Source of the DNA: Ectobius pallidus
Lineage: Eukaryota > Arthropoda > Insecta > Blattodea > Ectobiidae
Assembly: GCA_964059195.1 (NCBI GenBank)
Contig: CAXKWD010000011.1
Coordinates: 9,192,366-9,256,365 of the forward strand
Direction: 5' to 3'
Length of the DNA: 64,000 nucleotides
Shown: positions 32,955-43,662 of the stretch, in pieces
How positions within the stretch are numbered: position 1 is the stretch's first letter
How the letters are laid out: the number at the start of each line of letters is the position of its first letter
The notes under the pieces: model-generated
Database searches by the model: none
What the model saw: only the letters and a program-made list of their open reading frames with translations
What the model was told of the DNA's origin: nothing
Position numbers and translations under genes: made by a program

Positions 32955-33255
32955 ATGACCGCCGGCGTGGTCTTGTGGTTATCGTCGCTGACTACAGATC
33001 CGTCGGCCCGGGTCCGATCCCCGGTACCTCCTCGGATTTTTCTGAGGTAGAGAGGTCTGGTAGGGGTGCACTCAGCCTCGTGATTCAAATTGAGGAGCTA
33101 CTTGATAGAGAAGTAGCCGCTCCGGTCATGGAAACCACCATTAACGGTCGTGGGTGTCGGCATGCTGACCACATGCTCCCAATCCTGCCGTCTGCCTATG
33201 GTAGATGACGCATCGGTCGGGTGGTAGGCCTTGTCCCTTCTGGGATGTTGGGGCC
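32955..33255 (+). repeat. tRNA-derived SINE (family S1), fullest copy
   Basis: A-box-like GGTCTTGTGGTTATCG and B box GGTCCGATCCCCGG lie about 40 bases apart at the 5' end. The body holds TGAGGTAGAGAGGTCTGG, GCACTCAGCCTCGTGATTC, GGAGCTACTTGATAGAG, ACCACCATTAACGGTCG and GTCGGCATGCTGACCACATG. It serves as reference for the copies at 4653 and 8141. The 77-codon ORF is incidental. Confidence 0.85.
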
Positions 33256-33822
33256 ACGGAGTTAGTTAATATGATGGTATTTTAGTATCGTCTTTAATTG
33301 TGTCACATTATTTTGTCACTGTGCAATTCATGTATTGTGTCATCAAAGGATAGTATAATAACTGAATTAGTAAATAAATAAACGAAAGGAAAGACTAGCA
33401 AGGAAAAAATAATGGTCATTATACGTAAAGAGAGTTTATTTAAAAATGGTTCTAAATGAAATGGCAATCGAAAAAACTAATTGAACGAGAGGGGCTTTTT
33501 TTCAGAGTGGCATGTATGCACACACGATCGTACGAGAGAAAGGGATTGGAAAAGAGGAAAACTGATTATGGTGAAATTTGCGCAGAGTGATGAACCCTCT
33601 GTGTCGCTTGAACCTCCTCATAGTAAAGCGAAATCACTTCCCAGTATATTGAATGAAACAATGTAGGCTATTTCATGTTCTCCTTCATAACATGACCTAT
33701 TACGGGGAAGGATAATCTAATATTTTCCCCGTGGCTAATTTAAGTTCTTCCCTGAATCCGTGGAAAATTACATTTCGTCCCTGAACTTCTTTCCCTTCAT
33801 AGGTGATAGTGTGGCTTATTAT
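33256..33822. other. Unassigned sequence
   Basis: Includes a 61-codon ORF (33481-33666) without recognised motif. Confidence 0.4.
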
Positions 33823-34291
33823 CAGGGCCCGGATTCTAATGACGTCATCTTTTTATTGATGCTGCCTAGACATTGCCAACTTGTAGATAAATCCTAATCA
33901 TGGCCTCTAGATTGTAGAAATGCATTTTTATTAGGTCATTTTTTGTCATTTTATGCAATTTTATATTTTTAGGGTATTTATTTTAATGTTACGTAATTAT
34001 TTTGTCATTTTCGTGTCATTTGCTTCCTTATTTTGTCATTTTTATGCATTTACTTTAAATAAATGACTAGGTTACTATAATGCAATATTTTTGTAGAATC
34101 TACTTTTAAAATATTTTCTTATTTTTCTTCTCAAATGTTCTAATCAAGAACAAAGCTTTTAGACCTACGATATCCTTTCTACATTTACAGTTTTTAGAAT
34201 TATGTACAAATTAGTCTATATCTTTGTGTGCACAATAATAATTTTTATAAATGAAATATGAGTTTTTAGGGAATATTATAGGAGGAAAATT

Positions 34292-34366
34292 CCTCCGACA
34301 CTGGGACTTGAACCCAGGATCTTTGGCTATTCGCGCCAATTCTCTACCAACTGAGCTAAGCCGGAG
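34292..34366 (-). repeat. tRNA-like sequence, left arm
   Basis: Inverse of the right-arm sequence. Acceptor CTCCGGC pairs with GTCGGAG; T-arm CTGGG-TTCAAGT-CCCAG. The D stem is damaged by an A (GAGA instead of GAGC). It is part of the repeat rather than a tRNA gene. Confidence 0.7.
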
Positions 34367-34469
34367 TTCAATTCACAGCGCCAGATGGAACCTCTCTCCT
34401 ATCTCCATCTGGCGCTGTGAATTGAACTCCGGCTTAGCTCAGTATCTCCATCTGGCGCTGTGAATTGAA

Positions 34470-34543
34470 CTCGGCTTAGCTCAGTTGGTAGAGCATTGGC
34501 GCGAATAGCCAAAGGTCCTGGGTTCAAGTCCCAGTGTCGGAGG
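34470..34543 (+). repeat. tRNA-like sequence, right arm (GAA in anticodon position)
   Basis: D-arm GCTC-AGTTGGTA-GAGC, anticodon stem TTGGC/GCCAA with loop GCGAATA, T-arm CTGGG-TTCAAGT-CCCAG and 3' acceptor GTCGGAG. The anticodon position reads GAA (Phe), but position 33 is C, not the universal U, and one base of the 5' acceptor is missing. Best seen as a SINE-like derivative. Confidence 0.7.
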
Positions 34544-34737
34544 AATTTTTCTCCTATAATATTCTCATGCAATGTCCAACAGAGACAATAATCTGTGGTT
34601 CATGAATGCTTAAATATCTATGAGTTTTTAGGTCATTCTTTGTAATTATTAAGTCATTTTCTTTAAAATTTAGGGTCATTTTATAGGTAATTTTTAAAAT
34701 AATTTTAGGTCATCAGAATCCGGGCCCTGCTTATTAT

Positions 34738-35255
34738 TTTGTTAGCCAGTCAGTATATTTATTTACTACCGTAGTAGTTCTGTGAACAGTAACTTTTGTT
34801 ATAAAAAAATCTACGATCTGCTCTTCACCTTGAAACGGATTCAAAAAATAAAAATTCTTATTCATACGTCGATTTTGAAGACTTCAAGGAACATTGATGC
34901 TAGATTTAAAAAAAAGCATTTGGTCTTAATTGCGTAACAAAAGAAATATAGACAAACAGACGAAATGCCGTACGGTCCAGTTAAAACAGGACCTCACTTT
35001 GCTCTGTCAGTGATTGAAGCGTTTACTTGTATAAGGGTCTAAGTAACAACATTTTCAGCTGATGATTTTAAATGGATCTATGTACCCAGACCAATGAATT
35101 TCGAAAGGGTTCAAGATCCACGTTAGTAGCAATAAATTCCAAGATATAGCGCTGGGTATATCTTCGACACGTCTTTCTGTGGGCGTAGGCCTATGTCTTG
35201 TTTTCTACACAATCATGATTTTGGCAATTAGACCTTTATAAAATTAACTGACTGA
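34738..35255. other. Unassigned sequence
   Basis: No feature recognised. Confidence 0.4.
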
Positions 35256-35259
35256 CTCT

Positions 35260-35617
35260 GTCCTATATCCCCAGTGTCGGGACGAAGGGCCTCCAATGGG
35301 AGGTTTCTGATACCTATGTGAATTTTCTAACGCTTATTTTCCGAGAGAGGGCAGAGGGACAGGTGGTAAGACCATCTCCTCACAGCCCCCCCCCCTCCCC
35401 AGGAAACTAAGGTATTACTTGGACGTGAAAGGCCGGGGAATTTTGTCCAGAGGCTCTAATTTAGGTTTGGAGTTCTTTAACGTGCCGTAAAGTCCCAGTT
35501 TAATGTCCCTCCCGGAGGACTCCGTGCCTGGATTTTTACGACCGCGGCCGGGTTTGATCCCGCGACTTGCGGATCTAGAGGCGGGGACGCTACTCCTAGG
35601 ACACCGCGGCCGACTAT
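35260..35617 (-). repeat. tRNA-derived SINE (family S5), copy 1
   Basis: On the minus strand, GCGGTGTCCTAGGAGTAGCG (A-box region) precedes CGCGGGATCAAACCCGGCC (B box). The body holds GGCACGGAGTCCTCCGGG and CCACCTGTCCCTCTGCCC, ending toward GACACTGGGGATATAGGAC. A (C)n run of 9-10 sits at about 35386. The second copy is at 37019-37365. Confidence 0.8.
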
Positions 35618-36031
35618 AAAAGTAAACGCTTCAATTTTTATTCGTTGCTGCCTACCAGCCTATATGTGTTTCTTTCTCCTCTCCCTGGATATGTTTCACT
35701 ATCTTATGATGTTTTATTATAGTTGCATTGGTCGTTTCCATCCTATTTTTATTATGTTACTCTTCTGGATTAACTAAATCCTGGATCTGGCTTGACTTGA
35801 TGTATCAAAACCTAGTTCTAGCATTCTGGTATTGTAACCGGGATAACTTATCCTGACACATATTGTGAATTGCACCGTGAATTGGTATCCCATTTTAATC
35901 AGCAAACTTATCACGATAGCAAAGTCGTAATGTGACATTGTGGACTTTCTATGTCAGTGGGGAAGCTCTCGTAACTTTCCTTATTCTAAGCGTGGCCAAT
36001 ACATTTTTCTCACTTCACATTCTGATATACA
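35618..36031. other. Unassigned sequence
   Basis: No feature recognised. Confidence 0.4.
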
Positions 36032-36611
36032 ACAAGATGCCATATTGCAAAGAGCGCGTACTCAGAGTAGGTAAACTTCAGAGAATTTTTTTGAAAATAC
36101 GTTCCGAATAAAAGTTTTAGCTCTTTATATAAGCACCCCATTTATAAAATTTAAACAAAATAGCTAGAGTCTTTTTCGAGAAAATTGCGACAAACTAGAT
36201 TTTCTTCATGTAAAATCCCCTAAAAATAAGAGAAAATCGTCCCCAATCTTTGTGTCACATCCCCATAAGGTGCCTGACCGAAATACAAAATTTTGTATTC
36301 ATACGATTTTCCGTTACAAGAGGCCGTATTGCAAAGAGCGCGTAATCAGAGTGGGTGGCTTATAACCACCCTTCTATAATTAATCATTACCCTTCTTTAA
36401 TTAATAATTCGAAATAATGTTACAAATAAAAGTTTTAGCTCTTGGTATAAGCATCCCATGTACAAAAGGTAAAGAAAATCGTTGTAGCCTTTTACAAGAA
36501 AATAGCGAAAATCCTCTTCAAAATAAGAGAAAGTTGTCACTAATCTTCGTGTCGCATCCATAGAAGGTATCTAACCCAAATACAACATTTGTTCTCATAC
36601 GATTTTCCGTT
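36032..36611. repeat. Diverged tandem duplication, two ~290-bp units
   Basis: Unit 1 (36032-36315) starts ACAAGATGCCATATTGCAAA and unit 2 (36316-36611) starts ACAAGAGGCCGTATTGCAAA. Both share AGAGCGCGTA-TCAGAGT, AAAAGTTTTAGCTCTT, ATAAGCA-CCCAT and end CATACGATTTTCCGTT. Divergence is substantial, so this is an old duplication or the remnant of a satellite. Confidence 0.85.
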
Positions 36612-37018
36612 CTGGAGCTAGGGTGTTCTCTCTCACACACACACATTGACATGTTTCGATGCAGGCGGCCTTAAAATGTATATTTATGTTAAAAATTCAG
36701 CATCAAACTTTGGGGTCGAAAATAGTACTTCCTCTACCTATAGTACCTCTACTTCTTACTATAGTACCTATGGTACGGGCAGAGGAAGTAATTAAAAAAA
36801 AAAACATGAACAGCAATTATACTAGTGGATAGGAAAAATGAAGAAAAAAGGCGGCTAGAGAGCGGGAAATTGAGCATCTTTCTTGTTCGATTTAGAAATT
36901 TTCCCAAACGATACCTTAGGTTTTATTTAAAAATATATGTTTGCGTGCTCGCTTTTCTTATAGCTGGAAGTAGAAACAATAGAAACCTGTATTTATAAAA
37001 TCTATCTGGTATCTGGTT
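36612..37018. other. Unassigned; small inverted repeat near 36720-36790
   Basis: TACTTCCTCTACC and GGCAGAGGAAGTA flank a TAGTACC-rich spacer. No larger feature recognised. Confidence 0.4.
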
Positions 37019-37365
37019 TCCTATATCCCCTATGTTGGGGCGAAGGGCCTCCAAGTGGAGGTTTCTTTTACCTATGTGAATTTTCTTACGCTTATTTTCC
37101 TATAGAGGGCAGCGGGACAGGTGGTAAGCCCATCGTCTCTCAACACCCCTCCGGAAACTAAGGTATTACTTGGACGTGCAAGGACCAATAAATTTTGTCC
37201 AGAGACTTTAATTAGGCTTGGAGTTCTTTTACGTGCCATAAATCTACGACACGGGCCCCCCAGCTTAAAGACCTTCTCGGAGGATTCCGTGCCCAGGATT
37301 TTTACATCCTGAAAAATCCATCGACCGCGGCCGGGTTTGATCCTTCGACCTGCGGATCTAGAGGC
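37019..37365 (-). repeat. tRNA-derived SINE (family S5), copy 2, abutting LINE A
   Basis: Same order as the copy at 35260 (inverse B box GGATCAAACCCGGCC, GGCACGGAATCCTCCGAG, CCACCTGTCCCGCTGCCC) but lacking the A-box end. It passes directly into LINE A sequence at about 37366. Confidence 0.8.
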
Positions 37366-37965
37366 GGTCTTTTTCCTTCGGGTCTCCCAGTCAATACTTT
37401 TGAGATATGTCTTTCCTCCCCCATGTGTGCAACATGTCCAGCCCATTTCATCCTCCGTGATTTAGTTACCCTTACTATATCCAGTGACGAGTACAGGTTA
37501 TGAAGCTCATTATGCAGTTTTCTCCAGTCCCCATTTTCATCTCTCTTGGGCCCAAATATTTTCCTAAACACCCTGTTTTCGAATACTCTCAGATTATGTT
37601 CTTCCCAAAGAGTAAGCGACTATGCCTCACATCCATATAATACAACCGGCAGGATAATAGTCTCATAAATCTTAATTTTTAGATTTCTGGACAGAAGACG
37701 AGACGATAAGAGTTTCTGAACTGCATAAAAACAAGCATTTCCTGATTTGAGTCTACACTTAGCTTATATTATTTGTGTCTGTAATTAATGTTCCCAGATA
37801 TTTGAATTTCTCCACTTGTTCGAACGATTTACCGGCTATTCAAATATTTTGTGAAGCATTATTTTGACGTTCCGTGACCATATACTTAGTTTTTGTGTAT
37901 TAATTTCTGATCCAACATTCCTGCAGGCATCAAAAAGACTTTTCTTCTGATAATAACAAAGGGAA
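37366..37965 (-). pseudogene. LINE A fragment, 3' part lost
   Basis: Minus-strand frames read MFRKIFGPKRDENGDWRKLH, NELHNLYSSLDIVRVTKSRR, MKWAGHVAHMGEERHISKVL and TGRPEGKR, where S5 sequence replaces the rest. Further upstream are the YGCEA-SLTL, KLLSSRLLSRNLKI and KFKYLGTLI regions to about 37950. This is the RT thumb and C-terminus of a non-LTR element, truncated at both ends. ORFs of 89 and 124 codons cover part of it; the latter mixes SINE and LINE. Confidence 0.85.
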
Positions 37966-38546
37966 AATAATTCTCAAGTGATTTTTGTGTAGATACTTAG
38001 AATTTCAGAAATATATTTAGCTAAGGAATACACTTGCAGAAGAAAATGCTGTACCACAAGAATAACGGTTTTTTTTCCCCTTCTCAGTCTGCATAACTTT
38101 CATTCAGATTTTCTTTGTAATTTTAGATTTGAAAATTGTGATCTGAAAATAAAAACCGAACATTCTAGATCCCTTGACATTTATGAAGAGCGAAGAATTA
38201 GAATTCTTAATTGGATTTACTGCTTTCCGTTTCAGATGTCATGAGAAATGAAGTAAGAAATGAAGCAAACAGTGATTGTAACGTAAGAAAAGCACGGTTC
38301 ACCAGCTAGCAAAAATCTCGTTGAAATTTACAGAGTGATATTTTCAAAAATAATTATAGTAATGCTGAACGTACCTTGCACACAATACTTCCAAATTATG
38401 TTTGCCTGTCTTTGATCTTAAGTCATTCACAAATCACAAAGAAACTGTCGACCTGTGAAGCGAAAGAATATGAATTGGACTTAGGGTTGCAGGGCGTGTG
38501 TCTGAAGAAGGTTGGACGCTGCCCAATAGAACATGAGTAGGGCAAG
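37966..38546. other. Unassigned AT-rich sequence
   Basis: No feature recognised. Confidence 0.4.
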
Positions 38547-38764
38547 GCATTTGATGATTTTGCATCTTTTTTATACGTAGGTTAAAAGATAGCTCGAACA
38601 TATATATAAATGTGTTTCATAAACTAATTGATTAAATAAGGACAATTAGTTTTTGCATTTTTTTGCTTTATTTTGCATTTTTCGTCATTTTCAAGAGATA
38701 AGTCTTTTATTTGACAATTTTTAGGTCATTTTCTGCATTTTTTTGGTCATTTTCGGCGTTTTTA
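38547..38764 (+). repeat. Fragment of the TTTAGGTCATTTT repeat
   Basis: Begins TAGGGCAAGGCATTTGATG and follows the copy at 25010 through TTTTGCATTTTTCGTCATTT, then breaks off into the direct repeat at 38765. Confidence 0.75.
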
Positions 38765-39534
38765 GATAAAATGGAATATTATATTGCGATGTATGTCTGA
38801 CTTTGAATTCAAACATCATATACACTGTAACAATCGTGAAAATGAGTTGGTTACGCCTACTACTGGATGGATCTGGTTGTTTGAGGTAATTTCAATCGAT
38901 GTTACAGTACAGTATTTGCAAAGATATGTACCGTCGTTCATTCTTCAAATAGATCCCACCTGATTGTACATTTAAATAAAATAACATTCATGTTTTAAAG
39001 AATAATTCTCACACGTGTGCAACCCAAGGCATAGCAACACCACGAAATCTCTGTTGTGAGTTCGACAAAGCCTCGCTTTTGCACCCGTACAACTATAGCT
39101 GCAAAGTCATGTACATAGCCATGAAAGGGCTTTATAATTATGTTCGTACACGTGCAAGTATGATGAATTGATTACATACCCTATATACCGATACACATGC
39201 TACATCGTGATCCATGCAGCCATTCACTGTAGCCTAAATTGGGCCTAGGCTCACTGGTTTTCCATATTTCATTTATTTGTTGCCTTATTGTTCAATAATA
39301 AATGTTCATAAGGATAAAATGGAATATCATATTGCGTATATTTGTCGTCTGAATTCAAACTTTGAATTCAAACACCATAGATACTGTACCAATCGTTAAA
39401 ATGAATTGGTTACGCCTACTACTGGATGGAGCTGGTTTGGTTGTGGTAAGAAAGGAAGGTCATTTCAATCGATGTTACAGCACAGTATTTGCGAAGATAT
39501 GTACCATCGTTCATTCTTCAAATAGATCCCACCT
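38765..39534 (+). repeat. Spaced direct repeat (~200 bp) containing a small ORF
   Basis: 38765-38962 and 39314-39534 share ATAAAATGGAATAT-ATATTGCG, GGTTACGCCTACTACTGGAT, TTTCAATCGATGTTACAG and CAAATAGATCCCACCTG. Copy 2 has extra sequence (GGTTGTGGTAAGAAAGGAAG) and carries most of a 100-codon ORF (39362-39664) that is broken in copy 1. The 350-base spacer is not repeated. Origin unknown. Confidence 0.75.
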
Positions 39535-39827
39535 GTCACTCGTTATTCATTATATTCAATTAGCTTTTGGCCCAGATATAGAAAATATGATACATTACGC
39601 TGATCTCCATCTTGGAAAGAAAACCGCGGTTTTCTCACTTTACAGCTCCTTCACGGCCGGTTAGCATCTTACCGCTGTAAAAGTCGAAACCGAGCACGGT
39701 GCAACGAAAGTATGACTTTACCGGGGTAAACTAAGCAATTTTACCGGAGTATTATGAATACCGAGGTTGGTGCACTCGGCTATGAGTGCTGAATAGGAGA
39801 TCGCTTTTGTTCACTATAGCATTCTGA
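39535..39827. other. Unassigned sequence
   Basis: Contains the tail of the ORF above; otherwise nothing recognised. Confidence 0.35.
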
Positions 39828-40343
39828 AGGTTTGTTCGCAAAGCAAATCCGTGACTGCTTGAGAATTGGTTGTACTGCGCATGTCCAGTCTGTAACTTAC
39901 CCGTGATTTGCACTTTGCGAACGGTTAGAAGAATTTGGAATCGATAGTTTCTGCGTTTAATCGATATGATATGCAACTAAAATATATATTTCCCTTTAGC
40001 ATGTTATACATGCAATATACATCGGCAATATAAACTTTATTTTGGGAAACTTATAATTATCTTCCATTATTCATACATATAAGTAGCCTATGCTTATAAA
40101 TCTGGAGCAAAGATTTGGAGGGAGGAGTCAGGCGCGTGAAAATAGGTTACTGCGCATGTCTCTGATAACAATTCATGGTAGAGCCTGCAAATTTTTCTTA
40201 TAGTACAGAAACTGTCCGTGAGAGCTTTGCGAACAGAAGATTGAAATCAGAATCACGGATTCTCGCTTTGCGAACGCGTGTGCAGAAAGAGCGCATGCGC
40301 GAACGATATTTTCCTGGTTTCTGACTGCTTTGCGAACAAACCT
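39828..40343. mobile_element. TTCGCAAAGC MITE, copy 2 (inverted relative to copy 1)
   Basis: Ends AGGTTTGTTCGCAAAGCA and TGCTTTGCGAACAAACCT; the interior is the inverse of 25949-26467 with scattered differences. Flanks here do not show TTAA on both sides, so the target duplication has decayed. Confidence 0.85.
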
Positions 40344-40439
40344 TATAATGTGATGTTTCCCCACTCCTCTACAGGGTCAGTAGCCTTAGAGGGATTCACA
40401 CTTCTGTGAAAATTTTAGTGACCACCCTATCCTCAAAGT

Positions 40440-40650
40440 GTTATTGTGTTGAAAATGTCAAAGCGTGGCGCGTACACTAGTTTATCGCTTGCGAAAATAT
40501 TGAAAGTGTTAGGAAAGGTTGAGAGAGGGGTAAAAAATGTGTGACATTGCAAAAGAATATGGCATCTTACTTATAAGTTATAACTTTATCAACGTACATA
40601 AAAAAATAAAGACAGAATCATGGAGAGTTGGATTGCACAAAACGGAGGAA
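40440..40650 (+). pseudogene. pogo/Tigger transposase N-terminus (CENP-B-like HTH) remnant
   Basis: From ATG at 40458 the frame reads MSKRGAYTSLSLAKILKVLG, KVERG and, after a one-base shift, CDIAKEYGI. This matches the first helix-turn-helix of pogo/Tigger and CENP-B-type proteins (K-L-x-V-L-x-x-V-E-x-G-x-K-x-x-D-I-A-K-E-Y-G-I). Later SWRVGLHKTEETGN fits downstream residues loosely. The DDE domain is absent. The upstream TAGCCTTAGAGGGATTCA may be a decayed terminus. Confidence 0.6.
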
Positions 40651-41058
40651 ACAGGAAACGTATAGCGAATCATGTCTACGTAGCTTACCTAAAGTGTAAA
40701 TAAAATGTGTTCCTTTATTATTTCTAGGGCTAAAATTTTAGTGTGAAAAAAATGGTGACAGCCATTAAGGTAAGATCCATTATACAATGAATTATTATTT
40801 TTGCAATTAGTGGCGTAGTGATGGAGGGCGGTCCAGGGATCCGCACCTCCCCCGAAATCAAAACCTAAAATTCTATTCAAGTTATTTGAGCTCTATTTTG
40901 TCAAATATTTTATTATTTTATTTAATAATAAAATACTGAGCTTGTAAATGTAGGCCTATTATTTCCACTGTTCCATGCGTTATTAACTTTTCTTATCAAT
41001 AGTAATAAGTGTTAAAACTTAAGTAACGATTTCTTGTTTAAGTTGCTATGTCTTAGAG

Positions 41059-41296
41059 CAGCGTTTCTCAACCTATGGTGCAGATGGTACGCAGACATAA
41101 TTAAAAAATATCATAAAACAAGTGGAAAGTAAAGAAGTAAAAATTTTTCACATATTTCGTTATAATGACCTGTAATTAATACCCCAAATATTAAGAATAT
41201 AGGCCTTCTTTTAAAAATGGGATGTAAAATTAGGGGTCCTTAAATGTTTTTACACATTTTAGAGGTCCTCGGGTTCAAAAAGGTTGAAAAACGCTG
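41059..41296. mobile_element. hAT (Charlie-like) MITE with 8-bp TSD
   Basis: Ends CAGCGTTTCTCAACCT and AGGTTGAAAAACGCTG; flanks TCTTAGAG at 41051-41058 and 41297-41304, identical. 238 bases, non-coding. The CAG-GTTTCTCAACC terminus is characteristic of Charlie-type hAT elements. Confidence 0.9.
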
Positions 41297-42019
41297 TCTT
41301 AGAGTATAGTAAGCAAATTTGTTAACTAGTTTTTCAGTTTTATTATAAGATAATTTTTCCATCTTATGCCCTAGTACTAAATAGATATTGATGTGAATGG
41401 GTGTTGACAAGGAATCTGTTACGTAGATTTTTTTTATACCTGTTGTTTAATCGTTAATTAGATATACATGTATTTATACAGTAACATAAGCATCATTACA
41501 ATACAATAGTCAGTGTTTTTGAAAGTTATAAATATAAAATAGTGTTTTATTTCTATTTAGGTATTAAAATTGTAGTATTTTGTGTTCAAAGCTTTGAATA
41601 TTACTATTTAAGGTACTTATTTATATCTCGTTATCTAGATGCACCTTACTGAATAGTCTTGTTCAGGTAAATTAGAATGTTGTAAAAGGTTATATAATCA
41701 TAGCAAGAGATTAAAAATTACAATTAAAAACATATATACAAGTAGTTGTATGTACATAATTTGAGAAAAGAAGATACGTAACATAAAACCATATATACAG
41801 ATTTTATCTTCTATTATCAAAAGATTACACATAATAATTGTAAGTTCCAGGTATATAGTAAAAAACTTTCTGCTAGTTAGCATTGATATTTCAGTCCAAG
41901 ATGAGGTGTAGCCTTTTTAGCTGTATAAGGAGATGTGAAGTTAAGAAGTATTTTATATATAAAGATTCCTATGTCAGCATGCATCCGAACAATATCTGCG
42001 TATTATTTCGTGTGGATAT

Positions 42020-42050
42020 GCATTTCGATGCGAGTTTTCATCATCTTCAG
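42020..42050 (-). ncRNA. Hammerhead-ribozyme-like motif in the Penelope 3' region
   Basis: Minus strand: CTGAAGATGATG, an 8-base loop, then CATCGAAATGC. The CUGANGA and GAAA boxes with a GAUG/CAUC stem II resemble the minimal hammerheads described in Penelope-like elements. Stems I and III were not convincingly folded by eye, so this is tentative. Confidence 0.35.
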
Positions 42051-42178
42051 TCCAGATCAAACACTAGAAGTAAGAAAATTGGAAATTAATGTTGTAACGT
42101 AAAAATGTCTTTAAAGCAGAGTTTATTATAGTCTTCATATAGGGGGTATTTATTTAACAGGGTTGTACTAACAGTTAT

Positions 42179-42425
42179 CTATGAACTTGTAGTGATCGTT
42201 GTGTTCTGTACATGAGCAGGTGGACTACTAACTTGATTAGCTTTGCGTGTTTCTGTAGTTAATTCTAGGTATGTTTCGAAAAGCTTGTTGTGGTCAATAG
42301 TGTTTTCATTAACTGTATGCTGTCTATGTTTGTATATTGCAAATTGTTCGAGGGTGTTTAGTTTTATGTCTATGTAGAATTTCCATGGTATTTTCGATTG
42401 TATCAAATGCATATGTACTGTTTAT
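42179..42425 (-). pseudogene. Penelope ORF C-terminal tail
   Basis: Frame 42179-42412 reads IPWKFYIDIKLNTLEQFAIY, then KHRQHTVNENTIDHNKLFET before a stop. L-E-Q-F-A-I-Y-K-H is the conserved tail that follows the endonuclease in Penelope-like proteins (LE-x-x-x-I-Y-K). It is frame-shifted relative to the GIY-YIG region. Confidence 0.6.
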
Positions 42426-42580
42426 GAGATGTTCCGCGAAGGCTGATTTATTTCGGTTATATAGTCACTTACGTGTTCGGAGAATCTTTGTTTAAATGTT
42501 CTGCCTGTTTTGCCTACATATATTGCGTTACAGTCGGAGCATTTTAATTTATAAACTCCGCATTGTTCATATTGATTTTT
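42426..42580 (-). pseudogene. Penelope GIY-YIG endonuclease domain
   Basis: Minus strand reads EQCGVYKLKCSDCNAIYVGK then TGRTFKQRFSEHVSDYITE. G-V-Y-x-L ... I-Y-V-G-K-T-G-R and the downstream R-x-x-E-H motif define GIY-YIG nucleases, including a paired cysteine typical of the Penelope version. The domain nicks the target for primed reverse transcription. The local frame is open, but it is out of register with neighbours. Confidence 0.8.
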
Positions 42581-42861
42581 CATTATGTTTGTTGTATTTT
42601 GTAAACATGATCTGATATTATTATTGGTTCTGTAAGCAATTTGAGTTTTTTTCGGATTTTAGAGGTTTAATAGTTTTATGTATCTTTGAGTCTGTATAAG
42701 TAAAGGTAATATATTTCTTGTTTTTACTGTTATTATTATCATTAGTGGGTATTAGCCTAGAGATTAAGTTTTTATTTTTGCATAACTGTTTATTTTTCTT
42801 ATTGAGTAATTTATATATGAGTGATTTTTTGTAGCCATTGTTAACTGCGATTTGGATTATA

Positions 42862-43479
42862 CACTGTCCGGCAAAAAAAAAAAACGACCACTTAAAGAAA
42901 TTTAAAAAAATTAAGTGTAAATAAAAATTATGTAGTAGGCCTAGTGCTTGAAATAATATTACAGCAATTGTATACGTTTTTAAGACTAAAATTTAATGAT
43001 ACATTTCACACTTAATTCCCCATGTTGCCTCTTGCACCGTGGTGAATGGTGAGCCTAAGGTTCCAGCGGCATAACGGAGGCTGCGTCCATCATCAATTAG
43101 AGCAACAGCTTTGGCAACATCTTTGGGACTGAGAGGCATAATTTCAACTAAACTTACTGACAGAATCACTTCGATGCGAAGGAAGACAATTTCCTTTCAG
43201 TTTGGAAGGAAATGACGCAATACAACAATGAAACACCTTGCGATGTGTATGGCAACCTAGTGCACATAATCAGATTAGAATCGCCCTATTGCGATGTTTT
43301 TTTTTTGTGATAAAGTGAAGATATGAAGAAAGCAGATATGCTGTATCTATAGCTAATGGTCCTAAAAAAGTAATAATTCATCCTCACAAACAATAATGTA
43401 TGAACATCCAATCAAAATTATGTTTAATCTTAAAATTACAGCAAATTTTACAGTGGTCGGTTTTTTTTGCCGGTCAGTG
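42862..43479 (-). mobile_element. Tc1-like element inserted in the Penelope element
   Basis: TIRs CACTGTCCGGCAAAAAAA... and ...TTTTTTGCCGGTCAGTG, flanked by TA (42860-42861, 43480-43481). On the minus strand near 43145-43010 it encodes MPLSPKDVAKAVALIDDGRS then LRYAAGTLGSPFTTVQ, the N-terminal helix-turn-helix of a Tc1-family transposase. The rest of the transposase is lost, making a 618-base deletion derivative. Confidence 0.85.
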
Positions 43480-43662
43480 TAGTTTGTAGTTCTTTATTAT
43501 AGTCTTTTTTATTCATTGGTATATGTAATAATCTATGGATCATATTTCTAAAGGCTGCTAATTTTTTAGATTGGGGTGATTAGAAGAGTTGTTAATTATG
43601 TTATCCGAGAATGTAGGCTTTCTGTAGATGCTGATTTTTTTTATTGAATTTGATATTTAGGT

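Larger units (their letters stand above)
34271..34618. mobile_element. Retroposed head-to-head tRNA-like palindrome with 14-bp TSD
   Basis: The 348-base insert is flanked by TATGAGTTTTTAGG at 34257-34270 and 34619-34632. It starts and (near its end) closes with the inverse pair GAATATTATAGGAG / CTCCTATAATATTC. Each arm contains a cloverleaf-capable tRNA-like sequence, in opposite orientation, joined by an inverted CATCTGGCGCTGTGAATTG spacer. The right side also has a tandem duplication of about 43 bases (near 34410-34490). A 14-bp TSD and a single-sided 3' extension (34565-34618) suggest LINE-mediated retroposition rather than a cut-and-paste MITE. Confidence 0.8.
33823..34729. mobile_element. 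Non-autonomous hAT element with 8-bp TSD
   Basis: Ends CAGGGCCCGGATTCTAATGA and TCATCAGAATCCGGGCCCTG are inverse. Flanks are perfect CTTATTAT copies at 33815-33822 and 34730-34737. The interior is AT-rich with TTTTGTCATTTT words and no transposase. It contains the retroposed tRNA-like palindrome at 34271-34618. Confidence 0.9.

Noticed and set aside
34470..34543. Functional tRNA-Phe(GAA) gene
   Set aside because: Stems fold, but position 33 is C, the acceptor lacks a base, and the unit is part of a retroposed palindrome with a second inverse copy.
37072..37446. 124-codon minus-strand ORF as a gene
   Set aside because: It crosses the boundary between SINE S5 and LINE A, so it is a chance fusion of two repeats.
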